DNA of 14,636 bases from Chlorobium sp. (lineage in GTDB: Bacteria > Bacteroidota > Chlorobiia > Chlorobiales > Chlorobiaceae), in assembly GCA_028277225.1 (NCBI GenBank), contig JANQHB010000035.1:1-14636 (forward strand), in the 5' to 3' direction. A program made the translations under genes and the position numbers. Under the pieces are notes generated by a model. That model saw nothing but the letters and a program-made list of their open reading frames with translations, searched no databases and was not told the origin of the DNA. Positions 1 to 6,426 of this stretch are shown piece after piece; the stretch's first letter is position 1; each line of letters starts with the position of its first letter.

Positions 1-1
1 C

Positions 2-271
2 GCAAGCAAGTATGGTATGAGTGTCAGCCGGTTGAAGTCTTTGAACAAGATGACGAGTTCGAGAATCTACCCCGGTCAGAAGCTCAAAGTGTCTGGATCA
101 GCGGGTTCCGGAGGAGGGAGTGCTGCAAGGGTATCCACCCACAAGGTGCGGCGGGGCGAAACGCTTGTCAGTATTGCCAGAAAATATGGAATAACCGTAA
201 GCAAGCTGAAGTCTCTGAATAATCTGAAAAGTTCCAGGATCTATCCGGGACAGAGCCTGAAAGTGAGATGA
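2..271 (+). CDS. LysM-domain protein, C-terminal fragment (5' end outside window)
   Basis: Only the last 89 codons are visible; the frame is open to the left edge, so the start lies outside. The visible part holds the end of one LysM repeat (ASKYGMSVSRLKSLN...IYPGQKLKV), a Gly/Ser/Ala-rich linker, and a complete second LysM starting at THKVRRGETLVSIARKYG and ending IYPGQSLKVR just before the stop. LysM modules bind N-acetylglucosamine chains of peptidoglycan, so the protein probably acts in the periplasm or at the wall. Tandem C-terminal LysM repeats are typical of MltD-type lytic transglycosylases, NlpC/P60 peptidases and amidases, but the catalytic part is not in view and the class cannot be chosen. 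The two repeats are nearly identical over SRIYPGQ-LKV, suggesting recent duplication. Confidence 0.9.
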   Translation, partial: ASKYGMSVSRLKSLNKMTSSRIYPGQKLKVSGSAGSGGGSAARVSTHKVRRGETLVSIARKYGITVSKLKSLNNLKSSRIYPGQSLKVR

Positions 272-396
272 GAAATGTCATGTTCGGTTTTACAGAAACA
301 CGTTCTTATTGTGTTCTCGGGAGGAACTTCAACTCTTACGGATGTTCAGTACAGGGCATGTATGGAATAATGATAAATTTATTATCTTAAGCCTTC

Positions 397-424
397 TTGT
401 GAAGCGATTTGCGTAGGGTATGAC
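397..424 (+). promoter_or_regulatory. weak candidate promoter for the ArsA-family gene
   Basis: TTGTGA at 397-402 and TATGAC at 419-424 are 16 nt apart, each matching 4 of 6 bases of the sigma-70 consensus. It sits about 60 bp before the start codon in a 213-bp gap that holds nothing else I can name. Chance matches of this quality are common. Confidence 0.2.
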
Positions 425-484
425 ACGATAAGGCAGGTACAGCGAAACAGTTTTTATTTCCAAAAAAGAGAATCATTACAACGA

Positions 485-1693
485 ATGCGAAATATCATTT
501 TTACGGGAAAAGGAGGCGTTGGTAAAACCTCAGTTGCCGCTGCAACAGCTTTGAAAGCAGCTGATATGGGTTATAAAACGCTCATCATGTCCACAGATCC
601 GGCTCACAGTCTCGGTGACTCGCTGGACATGACGCTTGGACCATCACCTGTCAAGGTGGCTGAAAATCTCTGGGGGCAGGAAGTCAGCGTTTTTGGTGAC
701 CTCAACCTGAACTGGGATGTGGTCCGGGAGCACTTCGCCCAGCTTATGGAGTCCAGGGGCGTGGAAGGAATCTATGCCGAAGAGATGGGGGTTCTGCCGG
801 GTATGGAAGAGCTTTTCTCGCTTTCCTATATAAAACGTTACAATGAAGAGCAGCAGGATTATGATCTTCTTGTCGTCGATTGTGCTCCTACCGGTGAAAC
901 ACTGCGTCTGCTCTCTCTGCCTGAAACATTCGGCTGGTTTATCAAGCTTATTCGCAATGTTGAAAAATATATGGTGAAACCGGTGATCAGGCCTCTTTCC
1001 AAAAAGGTGAAAAAAATCGATACCATGGTTGCTCCCGAAGAGGTCTACGAGAAAGTTGATAACCTTTTCGCCTCAACCGAAGGGATCATCGATCTTCTTG
1101 CCGACGGATCCAAAACCACCGTTCGCCTGGTTATGAATCCTGAGAAAATGGTTATCAAGGAGTCCATGAGGGCGCTTACCTATCTCAATCTCTACGGTAT
1201 CACCGTAGACAGCATAACGATCAACAGGGTTATGCCCGATCATACGGAAGACCCCTATTTCAAGAAGTGGCGCAACATTCAGCAGAACTATATCAATCAG
1301 ATTGAAAACGCTTTTGCTCCTATTCCGATAGGTCAGGTTCCCTTGTTCGACCAGGAGGTTGTAGGACTTGACATGCTTCGCGAGGTTGGAGAAAAAGTTT
1401 ACGGCGACAAGGATCCTATGGAGATCTTCTTCTCGGAAGACCCGATCGATATCCAGAAAGTGAACGAAGGCCATTACAAGGTAAGAGTGAGGCTTCCTTT
1501 CATGGAGGATATGGGTATGGAGCCGAAAATTCTCAAACTTGGTGATGACCTTACAATAAGGGTCGGAGATTACCAGAAGATTGTTGCCCTGCCGATTTTC
1601 ATCGCAGGTCTTGAATCTACAGGCGCCAGTTTCGATGAAGGATGGCTTACGGTTGACTTTACCAGGGAAGACGAGTCTGAATCAGTAGCCTGA
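485..1693 (+). CDS. ArsA/GET3-family ATPase with C-terminal HSP20-like domain
   Basis: A 402-residue cytoplasmic P-loop ATPase of the ArsA/Get3 class (SIMIBI NTPases). The deviant Walker A GKGGVGKTS is at residues 8-16, switch I STDPAHSLGDS at 36-46, and switch II DCAPTGETLRLL at 132-143, where most relatives read DTAPTG. A second family block, MNPEKMVIKESMRAL, lies at 217-231. Residues from about 318 to 394 look like the small beta-sandwich (alpha-crystallin/HSP20-like) domain fused to many bacterial ArsA homologues. The protein has a single ArsA unit, not the tandem duplication of E. coli ArsA. Its only cysteine is Cys133 in switch II, so the three arsenite-binding cysteines of ArsA and the zinc CxxC of Get3 are absent. 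No ars genes lie nearby. Arsenite pumping is therefore unlikely; a chaperone or targeting role is possible but unproven. The start follows a weak purine stretch (AGAGAA). Confidence 0.88.
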   Translation: MRNIIFTGKGGVGKTSVAAATALKAADMGYKTLIMSTDPAHSLGDSLDMTLGPSPVKVAENLWGQEVSVFGDLNLNWDVVREHFAQLMESRGVEGIYAEEMGVLPGMEELFSLSYIKRYNEEQQDYDLLVVDCAPTGETLRLLSLPETFGWFIKLIRNVEKYMVKPVIRPLSKKVKKIDTMVAPEEVYEKVDNLFASTEGIIDLLADGSKTTVRLVMNPEKMVIKESMRALTYLNLYGITVDSITINRVMPDHTEDPYFKKWRNIQQNYINQIENAFAPIPIGQVPLFDQEVVGLDMLREVGEKVYGDKDPMEIFFSEDPIDIQKVNEGHYKVRVRLPFMEDMGMEPKILKLGDDLTIRVGDYQKIVALPIFIAGLESTGASFDEGWLTVDFTREDESESVA

Positions 1694-1718
1694 ACAACCG
1701 ATAACCGACAACCGACAG
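1691..1718 (+). repeat. four degenerate heptamers after the ArsA-family gene
   Basis: Starting exactly on the TGA stop, the sequence reads in 7-nt units: TGAACAA, CCGATAA, CCGACAA, CCGACAG. The last three differ by one base each. This matches in period, though not in sequence, the heptad arrays at 4778-4884 and 11296-11437. Confidence 0.55.
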
Positions 1719-2047
1719 CTTCATTCCTCCTCCCGGCAGACGGGATGGCCTGGAATTGATGTTTTCATGCAGTAAAGGGCTATCTGAAAAGATAGCCTTC
1801 TGCATTCCATGATCACTATCGATATATCGGGTACCGTTCATCCGGTGGAATCTGATCTGTTTTTGACCGGTCTGCCGGCGGCAATGGAAGAGGATGTTGA
1901 GGGTGGAATTTATAGCATGGATTGATGATTGATAATACGTGAGTTTTTATATTTTCCAGTTTTACAGCTACCCTTTTTGAGGCTTGGTTTTCAGCTGTCC
2001 CGGGGGTTTGACGAGTTTTTTTCAATGAAAGATTGTTTTCCGGACTG
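1694..2047. other. 354-bp gap between the ArsA-family gene and DAHP synthase
   Basis: The gap contains the heptamers at its left end, a small TCCCG/CGGGA hairpin at 1731-1745 and a larger hairpin at 1769-1803. A 10-bp palindrome CGATATATCG lies at 1820-1829, probably by chance. I see no coding sequence on either strand that looks real, and no clear promoter for the downstream gene. TTGACG at 2007-2012 is a fair -35 match but has no suitable -10 partner before the start. Confidence 0.5.
1769..1803 (+). terminator. stem-loop, possible terminator of the ArsA-family gene
   Basis: A perfect 7-bp stem GGCTATC/GATAGCC (1778-1784 with 1791-1797) closes the loop TGAAAA. An outer GCAG/CTGC pairing (1769-1772 with 1800-1803) extends it with a small bulge. 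It lies 75 bp past the stop. There is no downstream T-run, so it is not a textbook intrinsic terminator. Confidence 0.45.
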
Positions 2048-3115
2048 ATGCACAGGTTACAGGATATACGAGTATCGAATATTTCGCGGCTGACAACTCC
2101 TCGCAGTCTCAAGGAGAAGCTGCAGGTGACCCGGGAAATTGCCGATACCGTCGTACAGGGGCGCGGAGAAGTAGAGGATATTTTGACCGGAAAGGATTCG
2201 AGGATGCTTGTCATTGTCGGGCCCTGTTCCATCCATGATATCAATGCGGCAATGGAATACGCCCGAAAGCTCAAGGCCTTGCGGGAGGAGCTCCAGGATG
2301 ATCTCTGCATTATCATGAGGGTTTATTTTGAAAAGCCACGAACCACTATAGGGTGGAAAGGCTTTATAAACGATCCGCATCTCGATGGGTCGTTCGATAT
2401 AGAACATGGATTGTACTACGCACGGAAACTCCTGCTGGATATCAATGCACTTGGTTTGCCGGCGGCGACAGAGTTTCTCGATCCATTTACTCCTCAATAC
2501 GTTTCCGATCTTGTCAGTTGGGCAGCTATCGGAGCAAGGACAATAGAATCGCAAACACATCGACAGATGGCAAGCGGTCTGTCAATGCCTGTCGGTTTCA
2601 AAAATTCAACTGACGGCAGAGTACAGGTTGCCATAGATGCCATTCGTTCGGCGATGCATCCGCACAGTTTTCTGGGGATCGATCTTGATGGGCATAGCAG
2701 TGTTGTGACAACAACCGGTAACCCTTTCGGACACATGGTCTTGCGCGGAGGTTCCGATCGGCCGAACTATGAGGCAAAAAATATTGACGATGCCGAGAAA
2801 AGATTGGAAAAAGCAGGATTGGCAAAAAACCTGCTGGTTGATTGCAGCCATGCAAATTCCGAGAAACAGCATGAGCGGCAGTCGAAAGTGTGGAACAGTA
2901 TTATTGAACAACGGGCCGGTGGGACATCCAGTATTCTCGGTGTCATGATCGAGAGCAATCTCTATTGCGGTAAACAGGAGTTTCCCGAAAATCCGGCTGA
3001 TTTGAAATACGGTATTTCAATCACCGATGCATGTATATCCTGGGAAGAGACGTCGCAGATTTTGAGGAACGGTGCTGTTATTTTACGAAAAGCACTTTCC
3101 GGAGCTGAAGCATGA
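2048..3115 (+). CDS. aroG: 3-deoxy-7-phosphoheptulonate (DAHP) synthase, type I (AroF/G/H class)
   Basis: Cytoplasmic enzyme that condenses phosphoenolpyruvate with erythrose 4-phosphate, the first step of aromatic amino acid synthesis. With the ATG at 2048 it has 355 residues, against 350 in E. coli AroG. It aligns almost without gaps: Arg91, Lys96, and the metal ligands Cys60 (VGPCSIHD), His267 (DCSHANS), Glu301 (GVMIESNL) and Asp327 (SITDACI) all fall at the expected places. The block KPRTTIGWKGFINDP (97-111) is diagnostic. An in-frame TTG at 2033 would add five residues (MFSGL), but there is no ribosome site for it, and the ATG product begins like known AroG proteins. Allosteric-site residues such as the LDPFTPQY segment (144-151) are present, so feedback inhibition by an aromatic amino acid is likely; sequence alone does not say which one. 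It stands apart from other aro genes here. The symbol denotes the class, not the effector. Confidence 0.95.
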   Translation: MHRLQDIRVSNISRLTTPRSLKEKLQVTREIADTVVQGRGEVEDILTGKDSRMLVIVGPCSIHDINAAMEYARKLKALREELQDDLCIIMRVYFEKPRTTIGWKGFINDPHLDGSFDIEHGLYYARKLLLDINALGLPAATEFLDPFTPQYVSDLVSWAAIGARTIESQTHRQMASGLSMPVGFKNSTDGRVQVAIDAIRSAMHPHSFLGIDLDGHSSVVTTTGNPFGHMVLRGGSDRPNYEAKNIDDAEKRLEKAGLAKNLLVDCSHANSEKQHERQSKVWNSIIEQRAGGTSSILGVMIESNLYCGKQEFPENPADLKYGISITDACISWEETSQILRNGAVILRKALSGAEA

Positions 3116-3163
3116 CCGTTTTTTTTGTATAAAATATCAGATCAATAAAACACGAATCATATT

Positions 3164-3367
3164 ATGAATATCGATCGTTATGTTTTTTCAATAGCTGGAG
3201 CTTTTGTTCTGGTAAGTCTTCTGCTTGGAATAACAGTTCACCCTTACTGGTTCTGGTTCACAGGTTTTGTGGGGCTCAATCTTTTCCAGGCGGGTTTTAC
3301 AGGATTCTGCCCATTGGCCAAGATCCTGAAGGCCGCAGGTGTTCAGCCGGGCGAGGCTTTTAAATAG
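3164..3367 (+). CDS. small DUF2892 (YgaP-type transmembrane domain) protein
   Basis: A 67-residue inner-membrane protein with two hydrophobic segments (about 7-24 and 28-46), followed by the family block NLFQAGFTGFCPLAKIL (39-55). This matches the DUF2892 family, also found as the C-terminal membrane part of the rhodanese YgaP. Cys49 in the FCPL motif is the conserved cysteine of the family and may take part in sulfur or persulfide chemistry, but no rhodanese domain is attached here and its role is unknown. It starts 48 bp after aroG in the same direction and ends before a strong terminator, so it may be read from the aroG transcript. No clear ribosome site precedes the ATG. Confidence 0.8.
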   Translation: MNIDRYVFSIAGAFVLVSLLLGITVHPYWFWFTGFVGLNLFQAGFTGFCPLAKILKAAGVQPGEAFK

Positions 3368-3435
3368 AATATCAAGAGGCACATGCGTTTCGGGGTTTTG
3401 TGAAACAAGCATGCGATGTGTCTATTCAGCGTCAT

Positions 3436-3454
3436 CCCCGAATCTTTTTCGGGG
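3436..3454. repeat. CCCCGAA-TTCGGGG hairpin repeat
   Basis: A perfect 7-bp inverted repeat around the loop TCTTT, preceded by GTCAT. The motif GTCATCCCCGAA...TTCGGGG resembles a short palindromic repeat that recurs in intergenic DNA of many bacteria. It lies in the gap between the DUF2892 gene and the acetyltransferase gene. Confidence 0.5.
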
Positions 3455-3484
3455 AGTAATTTCCAGGTATAGGGTCAGTATGAG

Positions 3485-3515
3485 TGCCGCATATACAGTG
3501 CGGCATGATTTTTTT
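3485..3515 (+). terminator. intrinsic terminator after aroG / DUF2892 gene
   Basis: A GC-rich 7-bp stem TGCCGCA/TGCGGCA (3485-3491 with 3499-3505) with loop TATACAG is followed within three bases by seven T residues (3509-3515). This is the best rho-independent terminator in the window. It separates the aroG/DUF2892 unit from the next gene. Confidence 0.85.
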
Positions 3516-3605
3516 ACTGATAGTAATGACTGAACGTTGTTGAGCTGTCCTTATAAGGATAGTTTCCTGTTTTCCCATTCTACTACAACCAATCTATCTG
3601 CGATT

Positions 3606-4739
3606 ATGTCTGTTGAAATCAGGCGGGTTCAAAACAAGCGAGAACGTAAACAGTTCATAAAATTTGCCTGGCATGTATACAGGAAGGATCCGGAACTCAA
3701 CAAATACTGGGTGCCTCCGGTTATCTCCGACTACATGAAAACGCTCGACAAGGACAGCTATCCTCTTTACGATCATGCTGATCTTGTCATGTTCACCGCC
3801 TGGAAAAACGGCCGCATGGTCGGGACAATAGCGGCGATCGAAAACAGAAGGCATAACGAGATACATCAGGACAAGGTTGGATTCTGGGGTTTTTTCGAAT
3901 GTATCGACGACCAGAATGTAGCCAATGAGCTTTTTGATGCGGCGTCACAATGGCTGAAAGCAAAAGGCCTTAATGCCATGAGAGGTCCGGTAAGCCCTTC
4001 AATGAACGATCAGTGTGGTATGCTCGTGAAGGGATATGACAGTTCTCCTGTGTTTCTGATGCTCTACAATCCTCCATATTATAACAACCTGGCCGTCAAT
4101 GCAGGGCACAGGGTTGCCCAGGAGCTTCTTGCATGGTATATCGATCAGGACATGATCGATATCAAACGCCTCAGCAGGATAGCGAAATATGTCATGAAGC
4201 GTGAAGAGCTTACTGTCAGAACCATCAATATGAAGGATTTCGGCAACGAAGTCGCAAGGATAAGAGATATTTACAACAACGCATGGGAGAAAAACTGGGG
4301 GTTTGTTCCTTTTACCGATCGCGAGTTCGACTTTCTTGCAAAAAGTATGAAGCCGGTCGCCAAAGAGCATTTTATCTATTTTGTCGAGGACAAGAACGGG
4401 CGCCCTATCGGTTTTTCGCTGACACTGCCCGATATGAACATTCCGCTCAAGCATGTAAACGGAAATCCCATGACTCCCTGGGGTCTGGTGAAATTCCTCT
4501 GGTATGGCAGAAAACTTTCTGCATTCAGGACAATTACCATGGGGGTTCTGCCGGAGTATCGCAACAAGGGGATCGACAGCATTCTCAATGCGCAGATATC
4601 GGAATATGGCGGTAAATACGGGCTCTACTCAAGTGAAATGAGCTGGGTGCTGAAATCGAACGAGGCGATGAGCAAGGTTGCCAAAGTCATAGGAGGGATT
4701 CCCTACAAGGAGTATGCTATTTACGAGAAGGAGATTTGA
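3606..4739 (+). CDS. GNAT-superfamily N-acetyltransferase-like protein (YghO-like)
   Basis: A 377-residue soluble protein. Near the C-terminus, TMGVLPEYRNKGIDSIL (311-327) fits the GNAT acetyl-CoA pyrophosphate-binding motif A, with RNKGID in the place of the Q/RxxGxG/A loop. It is followed by EMSWVLKSNEAM (344-355), characteristic of a family of about 370-400 residues that includes E. coli YghO. The N-terminal half (about 1-150) has a degenerate second GNAT-like portion beginning MSVEIRRVQNKRERKQFIKF, with RGPVSPSMNDQCGMLVKG at 126-143. The substrate is unknown. I chose the ATG at 3606; an upstream in-frame TTG at 3537 would add 23 residues that do not look like protein of this family. It stands as a single transcription unit behind a terminator, and its stop codon overlaps a hairpin. 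Confidence 0.8.
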   Translation: MSVEIRRVQNKRERKQFIKFAWHVYRKDPELNKYWVPPVISDYMKTLDKDSYPLYDHADLVMFTAWKNGRMVGTIAAIENRRHNEIHQDKVGFWGFFECIDDQNVANELFDAASQWLKAKGLNAMRGPVSPSMNDQCGMLVKGYDSSPVFLMLYNPPYYNNLAVNAGHRVAQELLAWYIDQDMIDIKRLSRIAKYVMKREELTVRTINMKDFGNEVARIRDIYNNAWEKNWGFVPFTDREFDFLAKSMKPVAKEHFIYFVEDKNGRPIGFSLTLPDMNIPLKHVNGNPMTPWGLVKFLWYGRKLSAFRTITMGVLPEYRNKGIDSILNAQISEYGGKYGLYSSEMSWVLKSNEAMSKVAKVIGGIPYKEYAIYEKEI

Positions 4740-4756
4740 GATGCCGAAGGCATCTC
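4738..4756 (+). terminator. hairpin overlapping the acetyltransferase stop codon
   Basis: A perfect 8-bp inverted repeat GAGATGCC/GGCATCTC with a GAA loop begins on the second base of the TGA stop. No T-run follows. It could end or stabilise the transcript. Confidence 0.45.
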
Positions 4757-4777
4757 GCTGGATGGCTGGCTGGAATG

Positions 4778-4884
4778 GGAGTAAGGAGCAAGGAGTAGCT
4801 CACTTCGTTCGCAGGAGTAAGGAGGAGTGAATAGTGATTCGTAAATGGTGAATAGGGGTTACGTGTCAGGTCTTACGTGTTCGG
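4778..4884. repeat. degenerate heptamer array after the acetyltransferase gene
   Basis: The segment reads in 7-nt steps: GGAGTAA, GGAGCAA, GGAGTAG (4778-4798), a 15-nt interruption, then GGAGTAA, GGAGGAG, TGAATAG, TGATTCG, TAAATGG, TGAATAG (4814-4855). After an 8-nt unit come TGTCAGG, TCTTACG, TGTTCGG (4864-4884). Several unit types are juxtaposed while the register is held. No open frame runs through it that looks like protein. Confidence 0.7.
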
Positions 4885-4901
4885 TGCCAGACGATGGCTG
4901 G

Positions 4902-5027
4902 TCAGTAGGGGCGGGTTTCAAACCCGCCCGTACAGTTGGGCTGTATTGAGTTTCTCTTGAAGATGCCGTTCATACACTCCTTGCAGGGGCGAAAAGAACC
5001 TGGAGGCTCTGTATCGGATGTCTTCAT
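4902..5027 (-). CDS. possible small cysteine-containing protein (41 aa) downstream of nikO
   Basis: Twelve bases after the nikO stop, on the same strand, an ATG at 5027 follows AAAGGAACGTA, a good Shine-Dalgarno sequence at normal spacing. The frame runs 41 codons, starting MKTSDTEPPGSFRPCKEC and containing CKEC and a later single Cys. Its last codons (GGFETRPY) are encoded by the palindromic repeat at 4905-4933, which argues that the frame may be accidental or that the repeat has altered its end. I recognise no family. If real, it would be a sixth product of the nickel operon. Confidence 0.25.
   Translation of the reverse strand: MKTSDTEPPGSFRPCKECMNGIFKRNSIQPNCTGGFETRPY
4905..4933. repeat. 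GTAGGGGCG-type palindromic element, copy 1
   Basis: The arms GGGCGGGTTT (4909-4918) and AAACCCGCCC (4920-4929) pair perfectly around one base, and GTA/TAC extend the dyad outside a G-G mismatch. It shares the outer pattern GTAGGGGCG...CGCCCGT with the element at 11473-11498, while the inner arm differs. It lies between the convergent acetyltransferase and nik genes and could stop transcription from either side, though it has no T-run. Confidence 0.65.
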
Positions 5028-5038
5028 TACGTTCCTTT

Positions 5039-5689
5039 TCAGCATTTCTCCAGGCGTTGGTTGGTCAGATGGTAGCGGGTGGTGCAGGTTTTTTCGAGAA
5101 AATGTTTGTCGTGGGACGAGACCAGCATAGTGCCGGTATGGTTCTCGATACAGGTTTGAATGATTTCGATCACCTTGTCGTCTACTCCGGCAGTCGGTTC
5201 GTCCAGAAGCAACAGCTCAGGCTCTGTTACAAGGACCCCCGCAAGAGAAACAAGTCGTTTTTGTCCCCACGAAAGATGGAAGGGGACTCTTTTCTTCAGA
5301 TGCTCGATTCCAAACTGTTTGCAGAGCATATCCACCTTTTTACCGGCCTCCTGACGGGACTGCCCCCTGTTGAGGAGTACGAAGGCAATGTCTTCTTCAA
5401 CCGTTGGAAGAAACAGCTGGTCGTCAGGGTCCTGGAACAGCAGGCCGGTTTTCAGCCTCGCTTTTTTGAAATCCGTCTCTTTTGTAACGGTGCTTTCCCA
5501 TAAGGATAGCGTGCCTGATTGCGCTTTCAGAAGTCCTGTAAGCAAAAGAAAAAGAGTGCTCTTTCCGGTTCCATTCGGTGCGCTGATCCCCGCCTTTTCC
5601 CCGACATCGATACACAGGTTGAGGTCTCTGAAAACATCGATGTTTCCGGGATAGGAAAAATTCAGATCCCTGACGGTTATACATTTCAT
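5039..5689 (-). CDS. nikO: ECF nickel/cobalt transporter ATPase (CbiO/NikO family)
   Basis: A 216-residue ABC ATPase that energises the membrane transporter encoded upstream. Motifs: Walker A SAPNGTGKST (36-45), where the usual first glycine is Ala37; Q-loop LLFQDPDDQLF (83-93); signature HLSWGQKRL (138-146), the LSxGQK form typical of CbiO; Walker B LLLLDEPTAG (159-168); and H-loop VSSHDKH (190-196). The start at 5689 is fixed by an ATGA overlap with the nikQ stop, implying translational coupling; a longer frame from 5728 would run inside nikQ. It is somewhat short for the family (often 240-280 residues), ending soon after the H-loop region. It is the last clear gene of the nikRMLQO cluster. 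Nickel rather than cobalt is inferred from the neighbouring nikR and nikL. Confidence 0.92.
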   Translation of the reverse strand: MKCITVRDLNFSYPGNIDVFRDLNLCIDVGEKAGISAPNGTGKSTLFLLLTGLLKAQSGTLSLWESTVTKETDFKKARLKTGLLFQDPDDQLFLPTVEEDIAFVLLNRGQSRQEAGKKVDMLCKQFGIEHLKKRVPFHLSWGQKRLVSLAGVLVTEPELLLLDEPTAGVDDKVIEIIQTCIENHTGTMLVSSHDKHFLEKTCTTRYHLTNQRLEKC

Positions 5690-6426
5690 AGGAGCGCAAT
5701 GGTTAAAGTGACGGCAGTCATGACGCAAAGAAAAGCAATATCATTGCCGTTTGTCCTGAAATGGGTCAACAGGGGAAACTCCCCTGTAAAATTTCGCATG
5801 ACAAGAGCATGATAGATTCTTTCTGCACGTTCCAGGCTTCTAATGAAAAGGATGCCGGTAAAGTAACCGTATACGCTTACGGTATAACGGTTTGTGGAGG
5901 GCTGAAACGCTCTCGACCTGAGCATGCGCTGCATTGACGAGAATTCTCTGCCGACAACACCGATGTAGCGGTAAAAAAAGTAAAAGATCGTTACGAGTTT
6001 TCGGGGAAACCCCAGATGCAGCATTGCATGTGAAAGCGAGATGACCGTGCTTGTGCCCGGAAGCGATACGGTAAAGAGTGCAATGGCGTTTGTTTTGATC
6101 GTTAGCAGTGCCGAGAGAGCGATCCCTTCCCGACTCATGGAGAGCGAACCTGCATGAAGGATCGGTTCTCCGGAAACTGAAAAGGGAAGTGTCAGCCATA
6201 AAAACATCATGAAGACATTGACGACAATCAGTCTTTGAAGGAGAAGCCGACTGAAGATCTTTGCGATTCCCGCAAGGATAATTGCAGCAGCAAGCCCGGA
6301 AAAGGCCTGGGAGAAGCTGTCAATGAGCGCGGTCAGTCCTGCAAGGGGCAGATAGGCAACGATTTTCATTCTCGGATCAATGTGATGGAGGAGAGAGTCG
6401 CCTTGTGAAAAGCTTTCAAGATTCAT
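5686..6426 (-). CDS. nikQ: ECF transporter transmembrane coupling protein (CbiQ/NikQ, T component)
   Basis: A 246-residue polytopic inner-membrane protein linking the substrate-binding subunit to the ATPase. Hydrophobic segments lie at about 23-35, 41-57, 65-83, 103-120, 143-158 and 230-246. The two cytoplasmic coupling motifs of EcfT proteins are visible: MLRSRAF (168-174) and the helix SLERAERIYHALVMRNF (197-213). In the latter the second Ala-Arg-Gly-like triplet reads MRN. The N-terminus MNLESFSQGDSLLHHIDPRMK fits the family opening. The start at 6426 was preferred over 6480 because the longer frame lies within nikL; the chosen start overlaps the nikL end by 11 bp. Its stop overlaps the nikO start as ATGA. 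Tight overlaps on both sides mark it as mid-operon. Confidence 0.92.
   Translation of the reverse strand: MNLESFSQGDSLLHHIDPRMKIVAYLPLAGLTALIDSFSQAFSGLAAAIILAGIAKIFSRLLLQRLIVVNVFMMFLWLTLPFSVSGEPILHAGSLSMSREGIALSALLTIKTNAIALFTVSLPGTSTVISLSHAMLHLGFPRKLVTIFYFFYRYIGVVGREFSSMQRMLRSRAFQPSTNRYTVSVYGYFTGILFIRSLERAERIYHALVMRNFTGEFPLLTHFRTNGNDIAFLCVMTAVTLTIALL

Noticed and set aside
275..370. 31-codon frame MSCSVLQKH... between the LysM and ArsA-family genes
   Set aside because: No ribosome site, no family resemblance, and too short to support.
1073..1474. 133-codon open frame on the minus strand
   Set aside because: It lies wholly inside the ArsA-family gene and its product resembles no protein; it is an antisense frame.
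3116..3163. Terminator at the T8 run after aroG
   Set aside because: The run at 3119-3126 is not preceded by a convincing GC-rich stem.
4778..4884. CRISPR array
   Set aside because: The repeats are 7 nt, contiguous and degenerate; there are no regularly spaced unique spacers and no cas genes.
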